Positions 43,801 through 51,567 of a DNA stretch of 64,000 nt are shown in pieces. The notes under the pieces are model-generated. The model saw only the letters and a program-made list of their open reading frames with translations, searched no databases and was not told the origin of the DNA. The stretch is from Oligoflexia bacterium (GTDB lineage: Bacteria; Bdellovibrionota; UBA1018; CAIPTA01). The translations under genes were made by a program, and so were the position numbers. The stretch covers positions 65,130 to 129,129 of the forward strand of contig JAMLID010000002.1 in the NCBI GenBank assembly GCA_023954355.1. Direction: 5' to 3'. Within the stretch, counting starts at the first letter, position 1; every line of letters starts with the position of its first letter.

Positions 43801-44768
43801 AAATTGCTCACGTGATATGGGCCCAGTATCCTCTGCGTGCATATGGTGGTACAGAAAGAGTTTGTTATTGGTTGGCAAAAGGGCAAGCTGAATATGGTCA
43901 CGACGTATCAGTGCTTTGTTTAGCTGGTAGTAAGATTCCCTTTGCGAAGACTATAGAGATTCCTGAAAGTGTTGATGATATAGAGCCGTATTTACCAAAA
44001 GGCACCGAAATGGTTCAGCTTTATACGAGCCCAAATTTTTCTATTCAAACACCATATTTGGTAAATATTGGAGGTAATGGTCAAGCAGGAGAAGTTTTTC
44101 CTAAAAATACTGTTTTTGTGAGTAAAAGCCATGCAGAAAGACATGGGTGGACAGAGTATGTATACAATGGACTTGATCTTTCAGAGTATCCTCTAAAAAA
44201 AGAAAAAGAAAATTATCTGTTGTTTTTAGCAAAAGCCTCTTGGAGAGTAAAAAATCTTAAAGGAGCAATTCGAATAGCTAGGCAGGCTAAAATGCAAATG
44301 CAAATTGTAGGCGGCAGAGCAAGTTGTTGGCATCGAAACATTGTTTCGCATGGAATGATTGGTGGAGAGGAAAAATTAAAAATCATCCAAAGCGCAAAAG
44401 GGTTACTTTTTCCTGTTATATGGGAAGAGCCGTTTGGCTTAGCTGTGATAGAGGCACTGGCCTGTGGAACTCCAGTATTGGGGACACCCAGAGGTGCATT
44501 GCCAGAGATTGTAGACAACAGTTGCGGAATACTCTCAGAATATGAGACCGATTTAATTGCGGCTGTTTCTAAGTTGAATCAATTTGATCCTATAGAATGT
44601 AGAAATAGAGTAGAAAAAAAATTTTCGCACCATAAGATGACAGAAGCTTATTTAAAGTATTATAAGAAGATTCTGACCGATGGAACTATTCGTGAAGGGC
44701 GGCCAATCAGTCCAAGCGATGCTGATCCACAGAGAAAAACCTTTATGAAAAGGACTAGAAATGATTGA
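43797..44768 (+). CDS. Family 4 glycosyltransferase
   Basis: A 323-residue GT-B enzyme: MKIAHVIWAQYPLRAYGGTERV (acceptor side), KENYLLFLAKASWRVKNLKGAIRIA, and the donor-binding WEEPFGLAVIEALACGTPVLGTPRGALPEIV with the conserved E-x7-E. It is short relative to the family average but has both domains. Start is TTG 43797 overlapping the upstream stop, with AGGAG before it. It lies between the FAD oxidoreductase and purB and probably modifies a cell-envelope glycan. Confidence 0.87.
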   Translation: MKIAHVIWAQYPLRAYGGTERVCYWLAKGQAEYGHDVSVLCLAGSKIPFAKTIEIPESVDDIEPYLPKGTEMVQLYTSPNFSIQTPYLVNIGGNGQAGEVFPKNTVFVSKSHAERHGWTEYVYNGLDLSEYPLKKEKENYLLFLAKASWRVKNLKGAIRIARQAKMQMQIVGGRASCWHRNIVSHGMIGGEEKLKIIQSAKGLLFPVIWEEPFGLAVIEALACGTPVLGTPRGALPEIVDNSCGILSEYETDLIAAVSKLNQFDPIECRNRVEKKFSHHKMTEAYLKYYKKILTDGTIREGRPISPSDADPQRKTFMKRTRND

Positions 44769-46059
44769 ACGATATAGCTTGCCTGAAATGAAATCCCTTT
44801 GGACAGAGGAAGCAAAGTATTCTGCTTGGCTAGAAGTAGAGCTAGCGGCTTGTGAGGTCATGGTAGATGAGGGTATTTTTTCAAAGGACTCATTTGATCG
44901 CTTGGTAAAAAAAGCAAAAATAGATGTTGCTGCTATTTTGAAAAATGAAGAGCTGGTTAAGCATGATTTAATTGCTTTTACAATGACTATAGAAAAACAG
45001 GCAGAAGACGATGCAAAGTTTTTTCACTACGGATTAACTTCTAGTGATGTTATTGATACCGCTTTTGCATTACAGTTGAAGAGGTCAGCAGATTTAATTT
45101 CGAAAGAAATTCAATCCCTATTGCTGTCGATTAAAGCAGTTGCTGAGAAAGTAAAAAAAATTCCCTCAATAGGTAGATCGCACGGAATTCACGCAGAGCC
45201 CGTTTCATTTGGGTTTCGTTTTTTATCTTTTTATACTGAGCTTGAGCGCAATTACCAAAGATTTCTTCAAGCAGCAGAGAGTATAAAGGTAGGTATGATC
45301 TCAGGTGCTGTTGGTTCGTATGGTACACACCCACCAAGTTTTGAAGATAAGGTATGTAAGAAGTTAGGGCTAAAGCCAGAACTTGTTTCTACTCAAGTGA
45401 TCCCAAGAGATCGACATGCAGAATTTTTTCTATCTATCGCTCTTTTAGGTTCTGGACTCGAGCGACTCTCAGTAGAGCTAAGACATTTGCAACGAACAGA
45501 GGTCGGTGAGGTTGAAGAGGGTTTCTCTAAAGGACAAAAAGGAAGCTCTGCGATGCCGCATAAGAAGAATCCTATTTCAGCTGAAAATCTTTCTGGCTGC
45601 TCTAGGCTTTTACGAGGCTATGCTCTTGCGGCTCTTGAGAATATTCCTCTGTGGCATGAGAGAGATATTTCTCATTCATCTGTAGAGAGAGTAATTGCAC
45701 CGGATGCAACAATTTTAATTCATTATATGCTTAAGAGAACAAGAACTCTTATGGACGGCTTAAAAGTAAATGAGCAAAATATTCGAAGAAATTTAGCGTT
45801 CACTAGAGGGATTGTGTATTCCGGCAGCGTGTTGCTGGCCTTGGTTTCTAAGGGGTTAGATCGTGATAGTGCCTATAGATTGGTGCAAAAGCATGCTTTA
45901 GAGGCTTGGAATGGTGGTGATGACCTGAAAGCGCGTTTGCGAGCTGATAAAGAAGTATTAAACTATCTTAGTGAGCAAGATATTGAAGAAGCATTCAGTG
46001 AATCTAGGGGCCTTGAGTGTGTGGATGAGATCTACGCACGGGTCTTTGCAAAAAAATGA
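44761..46059 (+). CDS. purB: Adenylosuccinate lyase
   Basis: A 432-residue fumarase/aspartase-fold enzyme: MIERYSLPEMKSLWTEEAKYSAWLEVELA, HYGLTSSDVIDTAFALQ, GRSHGIHAEPVSFG (catalytic His) and the signature GSSAMPHKKNPISAENLSG with the mobile serine loop. It cleaves adenylosuccinate and SAICAR in purine synthesis. Its start overlaps the GT4 stop by eight bases, and a tiny pilin-like frame begins inside its 3' end. Confidence 0.96.
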   Translation: MIERYSLPEMKSLWTEEAKYSAWLEVELAACEVMVDEGIFSKDSFDRLVKKAKIDVAAILKNEELVKHDLIAFTMTIEKQAEDDAKFFHYGLTSSDVIDTAFALQLKRSADLISKEIQSLLLSIKAVAEKVKKIPSIGRSHGIHAEPVSFGFRFLSFYTELERNYQRFLQAAESIKVGMISGAVGSYGTHPPSFEDKVCKKLGLKPELVSTQVIPRDRHAEFFLSIALLGSGLERLSVELRHLQRTEVGEVEEGFSKGQKGSSAMPHKKNPISAENLSGCSRLLRGYALAALENIPLWHERDISHSSVERVIAPDATILIHYMLKRTRTLMDGLKVNEQNIRRNLAFTRGIVYSGSVLLALVSKGLDRDSAYRLVQKHALEAWNGGDDLKARLRADKEVLNYLSEQDIEEAFSESRGLECVDEIYARVFAKK

Positions 46060-46237
46060 TCGTGGCCAAGCATTTTTAGAATATATTCTTGTGATGGCAG
46101 TGGTTGTGGGGATTTTGCTCGTATTTGCGAAGCCATTTTTTGGTAATTTTAGTAAGAAGCTGCAAGATGGTCTACAAAAGGGAATTTTTACTGAGGACCC
46201 AACCGGTGCAAATTTTTATTATTTTCCGCTTCGTTAG
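46046..46237 (+). CDS. Small Flp/TadE-like prepilin candidate
   Basis: From TTG 46046, inside the end of purB, a 63-residue product reads QKNDRGQAFLEYILVMAVVVGIL. The GQAFLEYILVMAVV block matches a class III (Flp/TadE) prepilin start: basic leader, G before the cut, Glu at +5 and a hydrophobic helix. After that it has FAKPFFGNFSKKLQDGLQ. No tad or flp assembly genes are visible. Initiation at TTG is weakly supported; the overlap with purB suggests coupled translation. It may instead be a small membrane protein. Confidence 0.55.
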   Translation: MQKNDRGQAFLEYILVMAVVVGILLVFAKPFFGNFSKKLQDGLQKGIFTEDPTGANFYYFPLR

Positions 46238-46258
46238 AAATATTTGAAAAAAAGAAAA

Positions 46259-46321
46259 ACAGAGGAACCAGTAAAATCTCGGGAGGGGGATGGGGGAGGG
46301 GATTCCAGCCGGCTCCTCTGT
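46259..46321. repeat. Stem-loop enclosing a four-run guanine tract (G-quadruplex candidate)
   Basis: ACAGAGGA (46259-46266) pairs with TCCTCTGT (46314-46321), with a further CC/GG pair inside. The loop holds GGGAGGGGGATGGGGGAGGGG at 46281-46301 less one base per report limits: four G-runs of 3-5 separated by one or two bases. In this AT-rich genome the tract is exceptional. It lies between convergent genes and might block or terminate transcription from the purB side. Confidence 0.6.
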
Positions 46322-46322
46322 C

Positions 46323-46347
46323 TATACTAGGTAATGCATCTAGTATA
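46323..46347. repeat. Inverted repeat TATACTAG-N9-CTAGTATA
   Basis: A perfect eight-base inverted repeat directly after the guanine-rich stem-loop, in the same convergent intergenic region. Confidence 0.5.
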
Positions 46348-46397
46348 CCAAGAACATACTTCAGTAAATTCAAGGGGCTTGAGCTAAATATGATGAA

Positions 46398-46424
46398 CCA
46401 ACTGTCTATATTTTAGACAGTTGG
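46398..46424. terminator. 11-base-pair stem-loop near the end of the ferredoxin gene
   Basis: CCAACTGTCTA (46398-46408) and TAGACAGTTGG (46414-46424) form a perfect stem with a five-base loop. It lies 27 bases past the stop of the leftward ferredoxin gene and may terminate that operon, although a proper U-run is lacking. Its core AACTGTC-N9-GACAGTT recurs at 10897-10919. Confidence 0.5.
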
Positions 46425-46451
46425 CTTGAACCTATTCGGGCTATTGTTATC

Positions 46452-46667
46452 TTACTTTTTGGGCTTCCAGTGAATTACTTTTTCTGGGCATAGCTTAATA
46501 GCTTCAAGTATAGCAGCAGTCTCTTCTTCTCTTGGTTGTCTTAGTACTTTGGCTGTTAGAGACTTTTCTTCCACTTGAAAAATTTGTGATGCAGTAAATT
46601 CACATGTTTTGCAGACAATACATCCTGTTACGATTTTTAGTTCACGCGCCTTTGGATCAAATTTCAT
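46452..46667 (-). CDS. Small single-cluster ferredoxin-like protein
   Basis: A 71-residue protein with GCIVCKTC (Cys16, 19 and 22) and a final LCPEKVI (Cys60-Pro61), the CxxCxxC...CP pattern of a single [4Fe-4S] or [3Fe-4S] ferredoxin. Its start lies inside the 3' end of the radical SAM gene (11-base overlap), so the two are made together, and it is a good candidate electron donor for that enzyme. Confidence 0.8.
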   Translation of the reverse strand: MKFDPKARELKIVTGCIVCKTCEFTASQIFQVEEKSLTAKVLRQPREEETAAILEAIKLCPEKVIHWKPKK

Positions 46668-48153
46668 GCTTATTTGACCCTAGTAAAAGATTTGCTCGTA
46701 AAATTCTTACAAAACGTTGAATAGGAGGGGTCTTGGAAAAGAACTTTCTCAAGATCATAGTAGAAACTAAAAAAAGTCGTTTAAAAGAGAAAAAATAGAA
46801 ACGGATATAAACCCATTGTATTTCTTTGGTAAGTTCTTTTGAGCTTAGGTAGGGGGTTTCAATTAAGGGACTTACTTTAAAAATTTCGAACCAATAATTT
46901 TTATACTCTTTGGCTCTTTCTGTGAGCCAATTATTTTTCACACATTCTTGCCATGCCGTTGTTCCTGGAAAAGGAACACAAGTGACTACTGCAAAGCTAT
47001 CCAAGGGTAGTTTAAAAAAGTAGTTCACTGATTCTCGAATAGATTCTTTTGTTTCACCGGGGTATCCAATAATACAATTGCTGCCGGTTTTGAATCCTAG
47101 GCTTTTTGCTAGTTGAACATTTTTTGCAGCTAAATTTAAATCAAGAAATTTTCTCATAAGTTTCTGTGTGTGATGAGACCCTGATTCTATTCCAAACCCA
47201 ACCCAATAAACGCCTGCTTGTTTCATTTTGATTAATAATTCTCTATCTACTTTGTCTGCTCGTAGGCCATTTGCAAATTTGACTTTAAGGGGTAATTTTA
47301 ATGCAATTAAACCATCTAGGATTTCATGAGCGCGAGTAGGGTCTTGTGTAAAAGTATCGTCTTCAAAGTAAACTTCATCGATTTGAAATTTATCGAAAAG
47401 CCATTGGATTTCTAAAAGTATGCGATCTAAAGACATTGTTCGAAATTTAAAACCCATTACGCGACAGCAAAAGCCGCAATAATTTGGGCAGCCACGGCTT
47501 GTCATAATGGGCATAATTCTTTTGCCCCTAGAAAAAAGACCGTGAGTGACTTTTGAAAATATTTCTTCCATAGGTAGTAAGTGCCACGCCGGAAAAGGAA
47601 GCTCATCAAGTTCTTTATTTTCTAAAAATTGCTCTGCACGATTACTAATGACATTTTGTTTTTCTGTTCTATAAACAAGACCAGGGATCAGGTGATATAA
47701 TTTATCATTGCTTATAAGAGACTTTAATAAAGTGAGTAACGATTTTTCTGCTTCTCCTTGAATACCATAATCAAACTCTTTGTGGTTCGTGATAGTTTCT
47801 TTTGGAAGCGCGCTTAGGTGTGGTCCGCCAACGATAGTAACGATGTTGGGTTTTTGCTTTTTAAGCTCTTGGCAGATTGTAGATGCTGAGTGTAGGGCTG
47901 CTGTCACGCAAGTGAGTCCAATAGCAAAAGGATCAAAAGCACAAATTTCTTTTTTAATGTCTGTGCTTAAATTTTCATCAAATATTTTTACGTGATATCC
48001 ATTTTTAATCAGTAGAGCTGAAAGCGTCATGATGCCTAAGTTGGGAAGGTAGTTTCCATCCGGAATTTTGGGCTGCACGAAAGCAAAGCGAATGGCATCA
48101 GAGGCGATGGGAATCGTAGAGCTGTCGTAAATGGTGAACTCGTTCTTCAACAC
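46657..48153 (-). CDS. B12-binding-domain radical SAM protein
   Basis: A 498-residue protein. Residues 25-150 form a B12-binding-like Rossmann domain (LSALLIKNGYHVKIFDE, FAIGLTCVTAALHSA, VTIVGGPHLSALP). The radical SAM cluster follows as RGCPNYCGFC (Cys222, 226 and 229), with IDEVYFEDDTFT and FGIESGSHHTQKLMRK afterwards. The family (BchE/hopanoid-methylase-like) does difficult methylations and rearrangements. The start is GTG 48153 without a visible ribosome site. A ferredoxin gene overlaps the 3' end. The substrate is unknown; a lipid or cofactor is likely from relatives. Confidence 0.87.
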   Translation of the reverse strand: MLKNEFTIYDSSTIPIASDAIRFAFVQPKIPDGNYLPNLGIMTLSALLIKNGYHVKIFDENLSTDIKKEICAFDPFAIGLTCVTAALHSASTICQELKKQKPNIVTIVGGPHLSALPKETITNHKEFDYGIQGEAEKSLLTLLKSLISNDKLYHLIPGLVYRTEKQNVISNRAEQFLENKELDELPFPAWHLLPMEEIFSKVTHGLFSRGKRIMPIMTSRGCPNYCGFCCRVMGFKFRTMSLDRILLEIQWLFDKFQIDEVYFEDDTFTQDPTRAHEILDGLIALKLPLKVKFANGLRADKVDRELLIKMKQAGVYWVGFGIESGSHHTQKLMRKFLDLNLAAKNVQLAKSLGFKTGSNCIIGYPGETKESIRESVNYFFKLPLDSFAVVTCVPFPGTTAWQECVKNNWLTERAKEYKNYWFEIFKVSPLIETPYLSSKELTKEIQWVYIRFYFFSFKRLFLVSTMILRKFFSKTPPIQRFVRILRANLLLGSNKHEI

Positions 48154-48204
48154 AAATCTAGTATATCGGTATTAATCTTGGTCAGAAAGGCGTTTTCTAA
48201 AAAA

Positions 48205-50400
48205 TTATTGTAGAGACAAGAGTCTTCCGCCTCTAGCATAATTCTTTAGTGTGTCGACGGGTTGAGCCATGTTTAGTAATTTTGCTTGTGCATCTTCTGC
48301 GCCCATCTCTGGGTTTTCGCTCCATACTAGAGCTAATGCTCCAGCTACATGGGCTGCGGCTAAGTCTGTACCAGAGCGAATTAGAATTTCATTCCTTGGT
48401 GCCATTACACTTAAATCTTCACCTGGAGCCATAATGTCGACGAGATTTGCGCTGTAGTTCGAAAAACGTCCAGATTTTTCTGAAATACTTAGTGCTTTAT
48501 TTATTGACCCAACACGAATTAGATTTCTAAATTCTTGGTATGAAGCTGGGTAATGTGCGATTTCATCTAAGTTATTTCCCAAATCACCGGCTGCTACCAC
48601 TACTAAAACATCGTGTTGTTCAGCAAGTTGAATTGCTTTTTTGAGTGCCTGAGACGATCGTTTAGTATCCCAGCCACAAAGAATAATTTTAGCGCCATTT
48701 TGTATGGCAGATTCGAATGCCTTATAAAGAGCAGCAGAAGTTGTGACGCCATAGGGATCAAATACGCGATAAGAAAGTAGATTGGTGTCTGGTGCAACAC
48801 CAAAAGAGTCTACGCCTTGCCCTGCTATGATTCCCGCTAGAGCTGTGCCATGTGAGTTGTCATCAAAGGCTCTATCGTCATAACCGATATAATCGAATCC
48901 AGATTTTTCTTTAGATGAGAACGCGGCACCGATATTTCTATGGTTGTAATCAACACCAGAATCAATAATAGCTACGGTGATTCCTTTACCAGTGATTGAT
49001 CGATCCCAGGCATTTTTCACTTTAATGGATTCAAGGTTCCAGGGAAGACTTGAGGCCGTATTTGGAGAAATTTTCTTGAAGCCATTTCTGTCAGCAAACT
49101 TTTGATCATATTGGCTGTATCTCCACAATAAATAAGGGAGTAAAAAACCTTTCGCATTAAGCGCTTTTTTCAAGCTACCGTCGTTATCGTGAAACTCAGG
49201 TGGCTCAATAATAATTTTTTTGGTTTCAACTACCTGTTTAGGGTTTTCAATCACTCTTCTGTTGTCTGGACTTGTTGCTGTGCTAGCAGAAGAAGCTATA
49301 CCTAGTGCTTTGCTGGTGATTTTTACTTCAGTATATTCGATTACGTCGTTTATTTGTAAATCACTACCACCTGAAATTACTTTTGCTACTGAACCTATTT
49401 GGAACACTTCTGTTGCTTCTAGAATTGTTATTTTCCCGCCAGCATTGTGCTCAAATCTATCACCCACAAGAACGCCTTCTCTTTTGCCAGCATTAATAAT
49501 GATTCCCTCAGATCCAATTTTTTCTATTTTCGTACGAAACGGATAAGTAAAAAGTTGGTCTTTGATTTCTGTTGCCATCTTTTCAACAGAATCATCAAAG
49601 GTTTCTTTTAGAGCGGTTCTTCTTACGATCCCAAAATCTAAGCTAAGTTCTCGATAGGTTGCTCCAAGGGCAAACAAAAATCCGTCTCCAGAGGCATCAA
49701 GATTTTTTACTCTTAGAGATTGATCAGCCAAGATCTCAATACGTGACTCGACTTTAGCCGTAGCGTGGTAAGAATCACGTTTATATCGTATACCCGCAAC
49801 GATGAGATTTAATTCTCCCTCCATGCCTGCATCGACTCCAGCAATAGTGTTGGTGTTTTCGTTTCCAATAGGTTCAAAGGTGGTGCCAAACCAAGAGTTT
49901 GTAAACTCTAAAGATCTTGGTGGGTATTCATTAATGTCTGTAAGATCACCATCATTAAATTCAGTTTTAAAGCTTTCTGTAAAGCCGGCAAAACGTCTGA
50001 CACCTTTGTTGCCGTGAGTGAACGTCAGTTCTTGGATTTTTGCTTGTACGTCGGCGATTGCTACTGGAGCAAAATCAAATTTTAATCTATCGCTATTCTT
50101 TTTTTCATTACTATCTTTGGTGATTTGCTTAGATGAGCTAAGTGATATTTTATCTGGCTCATTTGCTAAAACGATAAAACCACCACTTTCATCTAAAGTA
50201 GAGACAAGTCGATCGTATAAATTGAATCCCATTCCGTAGCGGCTTCCGTCATCAAGCTCTATGAATCTATCGTTAAGGGGTGTGATCCTGACAACGCGTT
50301 TAAGGCGAGGAACAGGCTTTTTGGCTTCAGGTTTTGGTGTTTCCTTGCAGCCAGAAAAGACTAAGACAGATGATAAAGTAAGTAAAATCGCTTTTTTCAT
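48205..50400 (-). CDS. Subtilase-fold (S8) lipoprotein with a missing catalytic serine
   Basis: A 731-residue lipoprotein: signal with lipobox VFSGC (Cys18). Residues about 160-360 look like a FlgT/CsgG-type domain (LKETFDDSVEKMATEIKDQLF, then KIGSEGIIINAGKREGVLVGDRF). Residues 470-720 have the subtilase fold: Asp480 in VAIIDSGVDYNH and His518 in NSHGTALAG. The serine site GTSMA is GTDLA here, so position 679 is Asp instead of Ser, and the oxyanion Asn is Asp606 in AAGDLG. I read it as a pseudoprotease, perhaps a binding or structural module. It is four or so bases from its upstream neighbour and shares an operon with it. Confidence 0.88.
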   Translation of the reverse strand: MKKAILLTLSSVLVFSGCKETPKPEAKKPVPRLKRVVRITPLNDRFIELDDGSRYGMGFNLYDRLVSTLDESGGFIVLANEPDKISLSSSKQITKDSNEKKNSDRLKFDFAPVAIADVQAKIQELTFTHGNKGVRRFAGFTESFKTEFNDGDLTDINEYPPRSLEFTNSWFGTTFEPIGNENTNTIAGVDAGMEGELNLIVAGIRYKRDSYHATAKVESRIEILADQSLRVKNLDASGDGFLFALGATYRELSLDFGIVRRTALKETFDDSVEKMATEIKDQLFTYPFRTKIEKIGSEGIIINAGKREGVLVGDRFEHNAGGKITILEATEVFQIGSVAKVISGGSDLQINDVIEYTEVKITSKALGIASSASTATSPDNRRVIENPKQVVETKKIIIEPPEFHDNDGSLKKALNAKGFLLPYLLWRYSQYDQKFADRNGFKKISPNTASSLPWNLESIKVKNAWDRSITGKGITVAIIDSGVDYNHRNIGAAFSSKEKSGFDYIGYDDRAFDDNSHGTALAGIIAGQGVDSFGVAPDTNLLSYRVFDPYGVTTSAALYKAFESAIQNGAKIILCGWDTKRSSQALKKAIQLAEQHDVLVVVAAGDLGNNLDEIAHYPASYQEFRNLIRVGSINKALSISEKSGRFSNYSANLVDIMAPGEDLSVMAPRNEILIRSGTDLAAAHVAGALALVWSENPEMGAEDAQAKLLNMAQPVDTLKNYARGGRLLSLQ

Positions 50401-50407
50401 AGGGGTA

Positions 50408-51340
50408 TTAATTCAATATTTTTACATATACTAGGTCGCCGGTTTGCACTTTCTGTATAGAATTTTTGTCAGATGCGGGCGTTGCCTCTGCGCTATTTGG
50501 TCCAACTCGAATCACTTTTACATCGGCTAAGAAGCGTGAAAAACAGCTTTGGTCGTTTACAGCACAGCTAGAGTAAACAGAAAACTGAGAGTTTTGTTTT
50601 ACCCCACTGATTTGACCTGAGTTGAAGGCAATAAAATTATTGTCTAGATCGACACCTACTACTCTTGCTTCCCATGGCAAGTAATCAAAAGAACGATTGT
50701 TCTCTAAATTTTTCATGATGTCGTTCATGGCAATTCGAATCGCTTTGGCCATTTGTGTCTTGTATAAGATGTCTAGTGATCCAGTAATATTAGATACATT
50801 CACTTTTGCGGTAATGTTTAGTTTTGAGAGTTTTTCGTTTGTATAAGAGGTCATATAAGTTTGTTTGGTGACTCGATCGTAGATTTTAAAATCCATAGAT
50901 AGAGATGAGAGTCTGAAGTCTAATTCTCCATTCGCAAATTGTGTGGGAATAATTGCACCAGAGGGATTCCATCCAATTTTCATATTGAGTTGGAGCACGT
51001 CCATTTCTAGAGAAGTGATTCCTCCTGAGATAATTAATCTTGGTGCATGTTCTGGGCTAGAAAGCTGTGTTCGAAAATAGTTACTCCCATTTATCTCGGT
51101 TTCAATTAAAGCCGGTAGGTCTGTATTAAAGTCGGCACGGTCTCCATTGGCGAAGAAAAAAGTTGGTACAGTCACGTGAGCAAGCTCAACATAGCGAAAG
51201 GGCTTGGCTTGGCTGATTGTAGGAGTAGTGGGTTGTGTTTGCGTTGGTTCTTTTGGTTTTGAACCAAAGCCGTAAGCCTCAAAGCAAAACACTAGGGAGA
51301 GCGATACATAAGACAGATGAAGAAGTATTTTAGTTTTCAT
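50408..51340 (-). CDS. Exported CsgG/FlgT-like protein, partner of the subtilase-like lipoprotein
   Basis: A 310-residue exported protein with a signal peptide (LLHLSYVSLSLVFCFEAYG, then FGSKP). Its body has VSNITGSLDILYKTQMAKAIRIAMNDIMKNL, similar to CsgG-type regions, and ends with ARVVGVDLDNNFIAFNSGQISGVKQNSQFSVYSS and VQTGDLVYVKI, a FlgT C-terminal-like small domain. The downstream lipoprotein has a related domain pair, so they may form a joint outer-membrane assembly. An inverted repeat lies just upstream. Function unknown. Confidence 0.65.
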   Translation of the reverse strand: MKTKILLHLSYVSLSLVFCFEAYGFGSKPKEPTQTQPTTPTISQAKPFRYVELAHVTVPTFFFANGDRADFNTDLPALIETEINGSNYFRTQLSSPEHAPRLIISGGITSLEMDVLQLNMKIGWNPSGAIIPTQFANGELDFRLSSLSMDFKIYDRVTKQTYMTSYTNEKLSKLNITAKVNVSNITGSLDILYKTQMAKAIRIAMNDIMKNLENNRSFDYLPWEARVVGVDLDNNFIAFNSGQISGVKQNSQFSVYSSCAVNDQSCFSRFLADVKVIRVGPNSAEATPASDKNSIQKVQTGDLVYVKILN

Positions 51341-51372
51341 TTCCCTACCACCTTTTTAAATTACCGTAACAG

Positions 51373-51390
51373 TGTTAACTTATATTAACA
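51373..51390. promoter_or_regulatory. Inverted repeat TGTTAA-N6-TTAACA
   Basis: A perfect 6-6-6 inverted repeat 32 bases upstream of the leftward start at 51340, in the divergent region facing the phospholipase D-like gene. It fits a dimeric regulator site overlapping the probable promoter. Confidence 0.4.
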
Positions 51391-51567
51391 AATATAATAA
51401 ACTAAATCAATCAACTATTCGTGTTTTTATTTAAGTATTTGAATTTATTGAATTTATAAAACTATCCTCTGGCTGGATGCGTTTTTTTCTTATTTGATTC
51501 CTAACGAAATTTAGCGAGCCTTTTTAAGGGAATTTGGGTACAACCACATCGTCAATCAGGGGGAAAT

